Of a DNA stretch of 64,000 nt, positions 16,611 through 24,298 are shown piece after piece. The notes beneath the pieces were generated by a model that had not been told where the DNA came from, did not search any database, and saw only the letters and a program-made list of their open reading frames with translations. The stretch comes from Bradyrhizobium erythrophlei (GTDB lineage: Bacteria; Pseudomonadota; Alphaproteobacteria; Rhizobiales; Xanthobacteraceae). The position numbers were made by a program, and so were the translations under genes. The stretch covers positions 3,877,001-3,941,000 of the forward strand of contig NZ_LT670818.1 in the NCBI RefSeq assembly GCF_900129505.1, written 5' to 3'. The first letter of the stretch is position 1; each line of letters opens with the position of its first letter.

Positions 16611-16904
16611 CTAGCGGCGTTCCCCTTGGTCGCGGATGGCGCCGAGGTGCTCGTTGATGCGGAACACGATCAGGATGAACTCGGCGGCGATACGCGAAAA
16701 CACCACGCCGACCACCACGCTGGCGATCGACGACAGCAGCAGGATGAACCCGCCGAACGGGCTGATGGCCATCGCCGCGAGGCCGGAAAAGATGCCGGAC
16801 AGGCCGAACAGGACAATCAACGCGATCACCAGCCAGTAGAAGGTCTTGATGATCGTCGGAGTTATGAATCTATCCCATTGAAAAAGGTCTCGAAATTCAA
16901 ACAT
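16611..16904 (-). CDS. DUF4282 membrane protein, element-borne complete copy
   Basis: A 97-residue protein: an amphipathic N-terminus (MFEFRDLFQWDRFITPTIIK), then two membrane helices (about residues 21-45 and 48-80) and a short basic tail. It duplicates the host gene cut at 1-228, with about 90 percent nucleotide identity after codon 18. In the first 18 codons I count 13 differences in 54 bases, all synonymous, including five within the 19-bp recombination core. The ATG overlaps the stop of the 43-codon fusion frame from the host promoter side, so it can be translated from the host mRNA. It therefore looks like a rescue copy resistant to the element's own recombinase. Confidence 0.85.
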   Translation of the reverse strand: MFEFRDLFQWDRFITPTIIKTFYWLVIALIVLFGLSGIFSGLAAMAISPFGGFILLLSSIASVVVGVVFSRIAAEFILIVFRINEHLGAIRDQGERR

Positions 16905-17028
16905 TTCGATTCCCCCCGAACATCAAGTAGCTCTCCAACGGCCCAATAAAATCAGGTCGTTTTGCTGTATCGGTACAGTCTGGCGTAATGAAGCGGTCCC
17001 ACTGAAACAAATCCCGAAATTCAAACAT
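16897..17028 (-). pseudogene. 5' fragment of the interrupted DUF4282 gene fused to element sequence
   Basis: Starts at ATG 17028 behind GGAGA and encodes the first 16 residues of the host DUF4282 protein. It then crosses attR into the element and stops after 43 codons at 16897, where its TGA overlaps the ATG of the intact copy (16904). It keeps the host translation start and leads ribosomes to the replacement gene. The host intergenic region 17029-17237 upstream presumably holds the native promoter. Confidence 0.8.
16967..17000. repeat. attR: right attP arm plus 19-bp core
   Basis: gtatcggtacag (16967-16978) is the perfect inverted partner of 231-242, followed by the 19-bp core at 16982-17000 identical to 210-228. 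Bases to the right are host DUF4282 5' coding sequence. Recircularisation would give an attP with the core flanked by 12-bp inverted arms, as expected for a large serine recombinase. Confidence 0.88.
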
Positions 17029-17237
17029 CGGTCGTTCTCCCCCAGCACGTCGAATATCAGCTTCGTTGCAACCCGGCCAGAGACGGCGCAGGGCCCAGCC
17101 CCGAATGTCGTCCCGGGCAAGGTCGGGGACACCGAAGAGCGGTACCCGCCCGCAGAGCACGAGCCATGCGGGCAGGCCGCTTGAGATTGCCGCAAAGTGC
17201 GGCCACAATCGGGCTTCCCTCGCCACAATCCCCCGCC

Positions 17238-17702
17238 ATGACCCTGACCTTCGAAGATTTCCCGCCCGGCCATTTCGGCACATTCGGTCCGCGCCGCGTC
17301 ACGCGCGAGGAGATCCTTGCCTTTGCCGCCGAGTTCGATCCGCAGCCAATGCATCTGGACGAAGCGGCGGCGGCGAAATCGATGCTCAAGGGCCTGTCGG
17401 CCTCGGGCTGGCATCTGTGCTCGATCACGATGCGGATGATGTTCGACGGATATATCGGTCGCACCGCGTCGCTGGGCTCGCCCGGCGTCAACGAATTGCG
17501 CTGGCTGGCGCCGCTTCGTCCCGGCGACGACCTCACGCTCGATATCGAGGTCATGGAGGCAAGGGTTTCGCGCAGCCGCCCCTCGACCGGCATCGTGACC
17601 TTCAAGGCGCTGGTCCGCAACGCGGCGGGGCAGCTGCTGTGCGAAATGGTGTCGCCGATCATCGTGGAGCGGCGCGCCGGCGCGGCAGAGCAGGCCGGCT
17701 AA
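17238..17702 (+). CDS. MaoC-family dehydratase
   Basis: A 154-residue hot-dog-fold protein with FAAEFDPQPMHLDEAAA, the MaoC/R-hydratase motif in which Asp and His are catalytic, then LSASGWHLCSI and the GVNELRWLAPLRPGDDL beta region. Probably hydrates an enoyl-CoA or a related thioester. The start at 17238 gives the typical N-terminus. Its TAA overlaps the ATG of a second MaoC gene (TAATG), so the two are translationally coupled and may form a heterodimer. Confidence 0.85.
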   Translation: MTLTFEDFPPGHFGTFGPRRVTREEILAFAAEFDPQPMHLDEAAAAKSMLKGLSASGWHLCSITMRMMFDGYIGRTASLGSPGVNELRWLAPLRPGDDLTLDIEVMEARVSRSRPSTGIVTFKALVRNAAGQLLCEMVSPIIVERRAGAAEQAG

Positions 17703-18184
17703 TGCGCTTTTTCGAGGATATCAAGATCGGGCAGCGGCGCGAGGTGGGATCGTTCACCTTCACCGCCGACGCCATCAAGCACTTTGCCGCGCAATTCGAT
17801 CCGCAGCGCTTCCATCTCGACGAAGAGGAAGGCAAGAAATCGCTGTTCGGCGGGCTCGCGGCCTCCGGCTGGCATGTCGGATCGGTTTGCATGAAACTGA
17901 TGGTGGCCGACGGCAAGCGCCAGGCGAAGGAGGCCCACGCGCGCGGCGAGAAGGTCGCGATCTGGGGACCGTCGCCGGGCTTTCGGGAACTGCGCTGGAT
18001 CAAGCCGGTGCTGGCGGGCGACACCGTCAGTTTCTCCAGCGAGGTCGAGACGCTGCGGACGTCGGATACCCGCCCCGAATGGGGCATCGTCCAGGTCCGC
18101 AACACCGGCACTAATCAGCGCGGCGAAGTGGTGTTTTCGTTTCTCGCCACCGCCTTCGTGCCGCGGCGGAACCCCGCTGCCTGA
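17702..18184 (+). CDS. MaoC-family dehydratase, second copy
   Basis: A 160-residue paralogue of the preceding protein with FAAQFDPQRFHLDEEEG (catalytic Asp and His retained) and LAASGWHVGSV. Both copies keep the catalytic motif, so this is not an active/inactive pair by sequence. Likely acts on acyl-CoA thioesters; the substrate is unknown. Confidence 0.85.
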   Translation: MRFFEDIKIGQRREVGSFTFTADAIKHFAAQFDPQRFHLDEEEGKKSLFGGLAASGWHVGSVCMKLMVADGKRQAKEAHARGEKVAIWGPSPGFRELRWIKPVLAGDTVSFSSEVETLRTSDTRPEWGIVQVRNTGTNQRGEVVFSFLATAFVPRRNPAA

Positions 18185-18285
18185 TTCGGCGCGGCGGCGT
18201 GGCCGGAACGATTCCCCTGCTAACGCATTTTGAACTTTGTGCCGGTCATAGTCACAGCGGGACATATTTTTCTGAGGGGATGACC

Positions 18286-18429
18286 ATGGCTGACCGCACC
18301 GGCTTGAAATTAGTCGGCTTTATCTTCGCCACCGTGACGCTGGTGGTGATGCTCACGACCGGGATGGTGGTGAAGGGCTACGCCGACGGCGCGTATTCGC
18401 TGGAAAGCACGCTGGTCGCGGGCCAGTAG
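18286..18429 (+). CDS. Small membrane protein, 47 residues
   Basis: The second of two close ATGs is chosen because GAGGGG lies six bases upstream. The product begins MADRTGLKLVGFIFATVTLV and has one hydrophobic helix followed by a short polar tail (YADGAYSLESTLVAGQ). I recall similar short proteins in Bradyrhizobium. Function unknown. Confidence 0.6.
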   Translation: MADRTGLKLVGFIFATVTLVVMLTTGMVVKGYADGAYSLESTLVAGQ

Positions 18430-18469
18430 GTCAGGATTCGCTAACCATGGCGCCAGATCGCGAGCCCAA

Positions 18470-18607
18470 TCAGCGGCTATAGATCAGCGCCAGCACGACC
18501 ACGGCCACGACCAGCAATCCGACAAAGCGGATCATGATGGTGCCCATCCGGGGTGGTTCAGTCCGCATCGGAATGGGATCGGTTTTGTCCGGCCGAACGG
18601 TCTTCAT
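18470..18607 (-). CDS. Small C-tail-anchored membrane protein, 45 residues
   Basis: From ATG 18607 behind GGGGGA, the protein has a polar, proline-containing N-terminus and a C-terminal helix IRFVGLLVVAVVVLALIYSR. Longer upstream frames lack a good ribosome site. Function unknown. Confidence 0.5.
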   Translation of the reverse strand: MKTVRPDKTDPIPMRTEPPRMGTIMIRFVGLLVVAVVVLALIYSR

Positions 18608-18773
18608 CGAGATCTGTCCCCCAAAAGAATCCGCTGCCGGCGACAGCGCCTGCTCTTGGTCGCGGCATGGGCCCGGCAAGTTCGGGGGATCGGTCAACCA
18701 TCAGCGCCATCCCGGGGTTGGTCCTTCGGACCATCCCGGAACGACGCGAATGACGGTAGGGTACGGAAAAGCG

Positions 18774-19199
18774 TCAGCTGTTGCGAAGCCCGTCCGCGGT
18801 GCGCTTCCACTGCGCCACATTGTCGGCGATCATGCGTGTGGATTTCATCGCGGCCTGGCTGAGCTGGGCATAGCCGGAGATCTCGCGCTGGACGCGCTGG
18901 CCTTCGGCGTGCAGCAGGTCGCGCAGGCCTTCCAGTTCGGAGATCAGGTTCTCGATCTCGCCGAGCGAAGTGCCGGCGACGCGCTGGATCAGCGAGTTGA
19001 CGTTGTTGACGGTGGCCTCCGCGCTGGGTTCGAGTTGGGCCTCGCTGCCGGAGAGCATGCTCGGCGCGCGGCGCAGATAGGCGATGTCGTTACGCACGAA
19101 ATCACGGATGCCGGCCTCGACTTCCGAGACCGCGGCGTGGTTGGAATCCTCTTCAGTCGATTCGGTCGATTCAAGCTTTTCAGAACGAATGGCAGTCAT
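18774..19199 (-). CDS. Hypothetical coiled-coil protein, 141 residues
   Basis: An acidic, helical protein with a likely coiled coil across LIQRVAGTSLGEIENLISEL and the following residues. It has no signal or membrane segment. It may be a phasin-like or cytoskeletal protein by appearance, but this is weak. Stands alone between small membrane genes and an exported protein. Confidence 0.6.
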   Translation of the reverse strand: MTAIRSEKLESTESTEEDSNHAAVSEVEAGIRDFVRNDIAYLRRAPSMLSGSEAQLEPSAEATVNNVNSLIQRVAGTSLGEIENLISELEGLRDLLHAEGQRVQREISGYAQLSQAAMKSTRMIADNVAQWKRTADGLRNS

Positions 19200-19372
19200 C
19201 GGCTGTTCCCCTGTTCGCGTGGCGATGCGAGTGTCCCCCGCACGACGAAAGTTGCAGTGGGGCTATCTGGGCTGCCGATTTTGACCGCATCGGGGCCAAT
19301 CTGCGGCAATGCTCGATCTTTACTGCGATGCAGCGGGAACGCACGGGAACCGCCGCGCGCCGATCCAGGCGC

Positions 19373-20266
19373 TCACCAGCTGTGCTTGTATCCGGCGGTG
19401 AGGCTCTTGCTGGTGGCGCCCAGCGGCGTCTCGCCGATCGAGCCCGAGATGCTGACGCCGTCGAACAATTTCTGTTCGGCGCCGATCTTGCGCAGCCATT
19501 TGTCGTCGGTGGAGGAAAGCGTCTGGCCGGCGACCAGGCTGGTGCCGGTGTCGGCGATGTTCAGCCTGGCCGACTGCTCGGTCTCGTAACTTCGCGCCGC
19601 CCGCGCGACGATTCCGGGGACCGGCAGGATGCCCTGCTGGGTGACGTTGTAGCCGTTCTGCAGGGTCAGCGAATACTGATCGCTGAGCGGCAGCGACTTG
19701 CTCAGGGAGGTGCCGAGCTTGCTGCTCTCCTGGCCGGGGTCGACGCGGGCTTCGACCGCCGTCTTGTCCCAGATCGATCCGACGCCCGGGGCGGTGATCG
19801 CGGCCCACGCGGTCCCGGAGGATTGCGGCGCATTGCCGCCATTGGCGACTTTCTCCGCCAGCAGCTCCGACATCGTCGAGGGCTGCGGCGCTACCGTCAT
19901 GTCGGCGCCGATCCGCGTGTCCCAGAATGGCGAGAGCGGCTGCTTCACCGAGACGCCGGCCGAGCCGTTGGCATTGTTCTTCGACGACCACGACATGTCG
20001 CTGCCCGCGGCCTGGGGCGAACGCGATTTCGAGACCGGGCGGGTGGCCAGCGTGGAGGCGTCGACGTTGAGCTGGCTCCAGTCCAGTTCGAGGCCGTTGA
20101 TGTCGGCGTCGTCGGCATCGGGCATGGCGGCGGGTTCCGCCGCGGGTGCTTCCTGATCTTCCGCTGCCGGCACGGTCTGCGCGCGGGCCTGCAGCACCGG
20201 CGCCATGCCGATTCCAGCCGCGAGAATCAGCAATCCCGCCCAGCCGCACCGTGTTCTGGAAATCAT
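19373..20266 (-). CDS. Exported hypothetical protein, 297 residues
   Basis: From ATG 20266 the protein has a signal peptide (ISRTRCGWAGLLILAAGIGM, cleavage near QARA-QT), then an alanine- and proline-rich acidic stretch and a beta-rich, serine-rich C-terminal two thirds with repeated S-L-T-L-Q / S-I-S-G-S strands. This suggests a periplasmic or outer-membrane beta structure. A family name is not known to me. Confidence 0.65.
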   Translation of the reverse strand: MISRTRCGWAGLLILAAGIGMAPVLQARAQTVPAAEDQEAPAAEPAAMPDADDADINGLELDWSQLNVDASTLATRPVSKSRSPQAAGSDMSWSSKNNANGSAGVSVKQPLSPFWDTRIGADMTVAPQPSTMSELLAEKVANGGNAPQSSGTAWAAITAPGVGSIWDKTAVEARVDPGQESSKLGTSLSKSLPLSDQYSLTLQNGYNVTQQGILPVPGIVARAARSYETEQSARLNIADTGTSLVAGQTLSSTDDKWLRKIGAEQKLFDGVSISGSIGETPLGATSKSLTAGYKHSW

Positions 20267-20355
20267 AGCCCTGCCCGCATTCCAAGTGAGGCGACCATGC
20301 GGGGACATCGGCGCAAAATTGTGGCGGGGCTGATCACGCGCGAATCCATTCACCT

Positions 20356-20454
20356 CGTCATTCCGGGGTGCGCGTTAGAACCTCAGATGCGCAATTGCGC
20401 ATCGGGGAATCTCGAGATTCCGGGTTCGATGCTTCGCATCGCCCCGGAATGACG
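20356..20454. repeat. Dispersed palindromic repeat, family B copy 1
   Basis: Ends cgtcattccggg and cccggaatgacg flank an inner palindrome gaatctcgagattc and gcgcaattgcgc. Similar elements occur at 21435-21571 and 22969-23046. It lies against the 3' end of the SnoaL-like gene and could form an mRNA 3' structure. Confidence 0.75.
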
Positions 20455-20460
20455 GCTTAG

Positions 20461-20901
20461 CTAGGCGAACGACGAGATCCTCGGCAAATGAATCGGACGC
20501 CCGAGCGCCTGCTCCACCAGATCGAAGGTATCGACGAGAATGCGGATGTTGGAGAGCTTGCCGGCCTTGAACTGCGCGAAATGGGCGATCCGCAAGCTGA
20601 TCGGCTTGTCGGAATCCAGTGCCGTCAGTGAATAGCGCAGCATCGATGACGCCGAATCCACGCCCAGCATGATGGTCTCGCGATCGAAGCGGCGAACCCG
20701 GACGTTGTCCGCGATCTGCCGGATCACTTCCAGCACCGCCGCCTTGCCGCGGCGCGCGCCGAGGAACGGAAACATGTCGATCGGGCCGTAGATCGCCCAA
20801 TCGACATCGTCATCGATCAGGTCTTCGATTTCGTCGTGCCGGCGCTCGTTGATCGCGCGATGCAACGCGCGTGAGAAACGCCAGAGGCTGTGCTCTGTCA
20901 T
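20461..20901 (-). CDS. SnoaL-like / nuclear transport factor 2-fold protein
   Basis: A 146-residue protein with the NTF2-like layout: helix MTEHSLWRFSRALHRAINER, then VDWAIYGPIDMFPFLG, ARRGKAAVLEVIRQIAD, and a C-terminal sheet ending RILVDTFDLVEQALGR. These folds bind small ligands or catalyse isomerase-type reactions. A homologous gene lies at 21582. Start at ATG 20901 after GCGGAAAA. Confidence 0.75.
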   Translation of the reverse strand: MTEHSLWRFSRALHRAINERRHDEIEDLIDDDVDWAIYGPIDMFPFLGARRGKAAVLEVIRQIADNVRVRRFDRETIMLGVDSASSMLRYSLTALDSDKPISLRIAHFAQFKAGKLSNIRILVDTFDLVEQALGRPIHLPRISSFA

Positions 20902-21072
20902 TTTTTTCCGCTTTCTGAACTGGATTTTCGAATCAGCAAATGGCCCCGACGGGGTCGTCAATGACGCCGGGCCTGGATGCTGCACTTCACGATTGATCCC
21001 TTAAATAGAATCATCCGGCCGAAACACAACGCTTAATATTGCATTGCACAAATGCGGGCCGCTTCCACACAT

Positions 21073-21339
21073 TTACGTGTCGTGGCGGCGCAGCGGTTCC
21101 CGTTCGATGGCGATTTCGGCGTCGCGCAGCGCGATCACGCCGAACAGCGCCGCGCCGCCGAGCCCGCCGATCGCCGCACCCAGCGGCATGAAGGTGAAGA
21201 ACACCAGCATGCCGCTATAGCCTTCAAAACTGCTGGTTTTGAAGATTTCGACCCATGCCAGCCCCGCGCCGATGCCGAGCGCGGCGCCGCCGAGCGCGCC
21301 CAGCACCAGACCCAACAGCGCGAGCAACGCAATCTTCAT
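21073..21339 (-). CDS. Small membrane protein, 88 residues
   Basis: From ATG 21339 the protein has two glycine-rich helices (KIALLALLGLVLGALGGAAL and LVFFTFMPLGAAIGGLGGAA) and a charged C-terminus. It resembles small conserved rhizobial membrane proteins. It is between two SnoaL-like genes in the same orientation. Confidence 0.6.
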   Translation of the reverse strand: MKIALLALLGLVLGALGGAALGIGAGLAWVEIFKTSSFEGYSGMLVFFTFMPLGAAIGGLGGAALFGVIALRDAEIAIEREPLRRHDT

Positions 21340-21434
21340 GAGGGTGTCTTTGCCAGTCGGTGTTCGCTTTAGCCCATGATGGGTCGCGGCAAGGACAGCA
21401 AGGTTCAACCCGGCGCGGAAAATGGAACTGGGCT

Positions 21435-21571
21435 GTCATTCCGGGATGGTCCGCAGGACCAGACCCGGAATCCTGGGATTCCCCGATGCGCAATTGCGCA
21501 TCTGAGGTTTGCGTCGGAGCCAGTCATCGGGCCGCGCTTTGCGCGGACTCGTTGGACGCGCTCCGGAATGA
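21435..21571. repeat. Dispersed palindromic repeat, family B copy 2
   Basis: Begins tcattccggg and ends ccggaatgac, with an inner block (gatgcgcaattgcgcatc) shared with copy 1. Intergenic, just beyond the second SnoaL-like gene. Confidence 0.7.
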
Positions 21572-21581
21572 CGAAGCAAGC

Positions 21582-22031
21582 TTAGCCTTCGCGCGGCCCG
21601 CGTTGCGCCAGCACCGCGGCGATATCGGTTTCGAGCACCTGCTGCACCAGATCGAAGGAATCGATGATCTCGCGGATCTGCGCGATCCGGCCTTCGCGCA
21701 GGGTGTAGAACACCGCCACGTCGAACTGCACCACGCGCTCGTTGCTGCGTTTGGTGAAGAACGCGCGCAGATAGGCCGCGACCTTGTCGCCCTCGGCGAC
21801 CAGGATCGGCGCCTCGTAGCGAATGCTGGAATAGCGGTCCTGGACGGTCTTCCACATCTCCCGCAGCTCGGCCTTGCCGCGGCGCGGCCCCATATGGGGC
21901 AGGATATCGATCGGCGCGTGGGTGAGGAAATCGACGTCGTCGGCGCAGTGCCCCAGCGCGGCCTCGATATCGCCGGCCGAGAAATCATCGAGAAGCGAGA
22001 GCACGCGCTGGCGGTTGAGTGGCTCGGTCAT
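21582..22031 (-). CDS. SnoaL-like / NTF2-fold protein, second copy
   Basis: A 149-residue protein from ATG 22031 (GGAG upstream) with CADDVDFLTHAPIDILPHMG, PRRGKAELREMWKTVQDRYS and IIDSFDLVQQVLETDI. It shares the order and several residues with the protein at 20461-20901, notably the D-x-F-D-L-V-x-Q ending, so the two are paralogues. Substrate unknown. Confidence 0.75.
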   Translation of the reverse strand: MTEPLNRQRVLSLLDDFSAGDIEAALGHCADDVDFLTHAPIDILPHMGPRRGKAELREMWKTVQDRYSSIRYEAPILVAEGDKVAAYLRAFFTKRSNERVVQFDVAVFYTLREGRIAQIREIIDSFDLVQQVLETDIAAVLAQRGPREG

Positions 22032-22348
22032 TTGTTGTTCTCCGCCGGTGTTTGGCCCGGCTCGCATTTCCGGTTGCATTGTGAGGTTTATTCCACCGCG
22101 ATCAACCGGCAAAAGGCCCCCGTTGCATTTGACGTTAACAGTTCAAAAATGGTTCACAGCCTATGGCTGTATTTCCGGACATTGCTGTGCGGTGCCTTGC
22201 CGCAGTCGTGGCGCAGTCCGGCGGCGCCGGCGGTTTTGGTTCGGGTGAGGGAAGGCAGAGCGGCTGCAGGATCCCACACGCCAAATGGCTGCCGCCTCGC
22301 ATAAGACTTCACTTTTCAAATAGCCCGGCCGTCAGCGGCCCTGAACAC

Positions 22349-22427
22349 CGTCATTGCGAGCGCAGCGAAGCAATCCATTCTTTCTTTGCGCGGTGAGATG
22401 GATTGCTTCGCTGCGCTCGCAATGACG
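22349..22427. repeat. Dispersed palindromic repeat, family A copy 1
   Basis: Long inverted repeat: cgtcattgcgagcgcagcga at the left end is matched by its complement at the right end, with caatcc/ggattg continuing the stem. Other copies at 23382-23466, 31351-31421 and partly 36873-36902. Confidence 0.8.
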
Positions 22428-22968
22428 GCGAGACATACTTTCGCGATCTCGCCGCAGCTTTTGCGCGAGTTTTGGGCCTTACGTTCCGCCCTCTGCCGTC
22501 AGAGGGCGCAGGGAATGCCGGGCGCCCGATGCGCCCGATAGCCGCGTGTGCAATGGTAGTGGTAGAACGCACACGCGTTAGTCAGGTCACACCGGCAAAA
22601 CACCCGGCACTCCCCGCGCAATGGTTTACGGCTTACTTGCTCTTCCCGGCGATCGGGCTTTTTTGTCACCGTCATCCCTGAGAAGCTTGCTTCTCAAGAA
22701 CTTGACGCCAGCGTCGAGGCGTCAGAACCACACGACTTCGCCGTCCGCCTCACGCGCCATTCGTCAAAGGCGCATCCGCGTCCACCGCATCCTGTCCCGC
22801 GTCCGTGACGATCTCGAGCCGCCCCTCTGTGGGACAGGACAGCCGCGGTTCTTAAAGTGATTCGCGATTTCGGAAAACCAGAATATTTTTGCGAAAGGGG
22901 CTGGACAGGGTGCGAGTGATTTGCCCGTCGGGTGGGGTGGATGGAGTGGACGGGAGAGATTTTCTCGC

Positions 22969-23046
22969 CGTCATTCCGGGGCGCGAAGCGCGAACCCGGA
23001 ATCTCGAGATTCCGGGTCTGGTCCTGCGGTCCATCCCGGAATGACG
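22969..23046. repeat. Dispersed palindromic repeat, family B copy 3
   Basis: cgtcattccggggcgcgaag at the left, an inner gaatctcgagattc palindrome, and cccggaatgacg at the right; it abuts the stop of the zinc-ribbon gene. Confidence 0.8.
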
Positions 23047-23048
23047 GA

Positions 23049-23327
23049 TTACACTTCAACGGAAGCCAGAAATTCCTCGGCCTTCTCACGCGTCGGAAAG
23101 CGGCCAAGCTCGCGATAGTCGGGATCGTCCTCGGCCGTATCGGGCGAACGAATGGCGACGAATTCGCCGCCCTCCTGCTCGATAAGCTCTGTTAGATCTT
23201 CGCTGTCGAAGGGTGACATGTGCCGCGCCCCGCAATGCGGGCAGTCGTCGTCGCACGTGCACGACCATTCATCGGTCCATCTGCGTCTGCAGCGGTCGCA
23301 TTTGTAGAAGTTGAGAAACCAGGCCAT
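23049..23327 (-). CDS. Zinc-ribbon protein, 92 residues
   Basis: From ATG 23327 (GGGAGA upstream) the protein begins MAWFLNFYKCDRCRRRWTDE, with CDRC and CPHCGARH as a probable zinc-binding pair and extra Cys in SCTCDDDC. An acidic C-terminal half ends in EKAEEFLASVEV. Probably a small nucleic-acid or protein-binding module; no specific function known. Confidence 0.7.
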   Translation of the reverse strand: MAWFLNFYKCDRCRRRWTDEWSCTCDDDCPHCGARHMSPFDSEDLTELIEQEGGEFVAIRSPDTAEDDPDYRELGRFPTREKAEEFLASVEV

Positions 23328-23381
23328 GCAAATCTCCCGGAGTATGACCCGAGTGCAATAAGAAAATAAGAGATTAGATGC

Positions 23382-23466
23382 CGTCATTGCGAGCGCAGCG
23401 AGGCAATCCAGCTTTGCCAAGTAAGAAGGAAAGGATTGCTTCGTCGCTGCGCTCCTCGCAATGACG
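23382..23466. repeat. Dispersed palindromic repeat, family A copy 2
   Basis: cgtcattgcgagcgcagcga at the left and its near complement with a 3-4 base insertion at the right; separates the zinc-ribbon gene from the DpnI-like gene. Confidence 0.8.
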
Positions 23467-23482
23467 GAAGCGCGAGCGGATT

Positions 23483-24250
23483 CTACGAACGCAGGCGATA
23501 ATTACCACGCGACACGAAATCGATAAATCCCCGGTCCCGTAAATATTGAAGCTGCTGGCGTATCTTGGGTTTGACGTTCTGGTTGCCGGGATAGAGATCG
23601 CCGAGATGCCGCTCGAAGGCATAGACTTCGTCAAGCGTGAACTCGCGCTTGCCGAGCGACTCCACGCATTTCATGACATCCAGCAGCCAGCCGCGCGTCT
23701 CCGGCGATTCATTCCTGAGGAAGAGCGTCTTTTGCCATTCGGCAAGCACCAACTCCTTCGCGCGAATGATCCCACCTTGGACGATGTGAATTTTGCCCGA
23801 CTCGGGAACGCGATCGAGCAGGATTTTCGAACCAATCCATCCGGCTCGGCGTGCGGTCGCTGCCAGTGGCTTGCGTTCCTCGATGATCTCGCGGACAAAG
23901 AAATGCTTCGGCACGATGAACAGGTTCACGACCGCAAGCGATTTGAGATCGTAGTTCATCAGCAGAAGGTTGGGATTGTTGCTTACGGCGAGACGTTCGC
24001 ATTTGGTCTTGAACTCGCCATCCAGGACCTTCGCGCCGAATTTCCCTTTCTGACTCTTGAGTTCGAATTCCTCGGCGCAAAACGTACAAAAGAAATCCGC
24101 CAGCGGGCTGTTATTCGGAAAGGCAGATATCTTTGCATTGCCGCAATGCGGGCAGTATGCCCACGCGCTCACCCAGGCTTCCGTCCATGCGCGGGCACTT
24201 TGCGAGCCGCTGGAATAGGACGATTGCGATTCCTCGAAGCCGAGTTTCAT
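23483..24250 (-). CDS. DpnI-like methyl-directed restriction endonuclease
   Basis: A 255-residue protein that aligns with DpnI along its whole length from memory: a zinc-binding set CPHC (33-36) and CTFC (55-58), the PD-(D/E)XK core with Asp52, Glu63 and Lys65 in EEFELKSQKG, the RKPLAATARRAGWIG block, and a C-terminal winged helix ending KIRQQLQYLRDRGFIDFVSR. DpnI cleaves GATC methylated at N6-adenine, so this enzyme probably attacks Dam-type methylated incoming DNA. There is no partner methylase, as expected for this class. The gene lies 48 bases downstream of uvrB on the same strand. Confidence 0.9.
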   Translation of the reverse strand: MKLGFEESQSSYSSGSQSARAWTEAWVSAWAYCPHCGNAKISAFPNNSPLADFFCTFCAEEFELKSQKGKFGAKVLDGEFKTKCERLAVSNNPNLLLMNYDLKSLAVVNLFIVPKHFFVREIIEERKPLAATARRAGWIGSKILLDRVPESGKIHIVQGGIIRAKELVLAEWQKTLFLRNESPETRGWLLDVMKCVESLGKREFTLDEVYAFERHLGDLYPGNQNVKPKIRQQLQYLRDRGFIDFVSRGNYRLRS

Positions 24251-24298
24251 TGCTGCAGCCTAACCAAACCCCATCGAATTGCTAGCGCTGCGTGACGG

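Larger units (their letters stand above)
210..17000. mobile_element. Integrated mobile element (satellite-like, serine-recombinase type), about 16.8 kb
   Basis: The element is delimited by the 19-bp direct repeat at 210-228 and 16982-17000, with inverted 12-bp arms just inside each end. It carries its own integrase, a RepA-like ATPase, a P27-family terminase small subunit, an HK97-type prohead protease, several unknown phage-type genes, two nuclease-protease gene pairs, and a complete DUF4282 copy replacing the gene it interrupts. I recognise no large terminase, portal, major capsid or tail gene, so it is better described as a phage satellite or integrative element than as a prophage. Codon use in 2.8-7.8 kb is visibly more AT-rich than in the host flanks. 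Confidence 0.88.
22032..23048. other. Repeat-rich gene-free region, about 1 kb
   Basis: No gene could be supported. The region holds family A and B palindromes and a stretch (about 22480-22680) of the kind I recall as dispersed in Bradyrhizobium genomes, including a cacacgcgttagtcaggtca block. Frames open across it are translations of the repeats. Confidence 0.6.

Noticed and set aside
22694..23107. 137-codon minus-strand frame
   Set aside because: It translates dispersed repeat B and surrounding noncoding sequence; composition is arginine-rich and there is no ribosome site.
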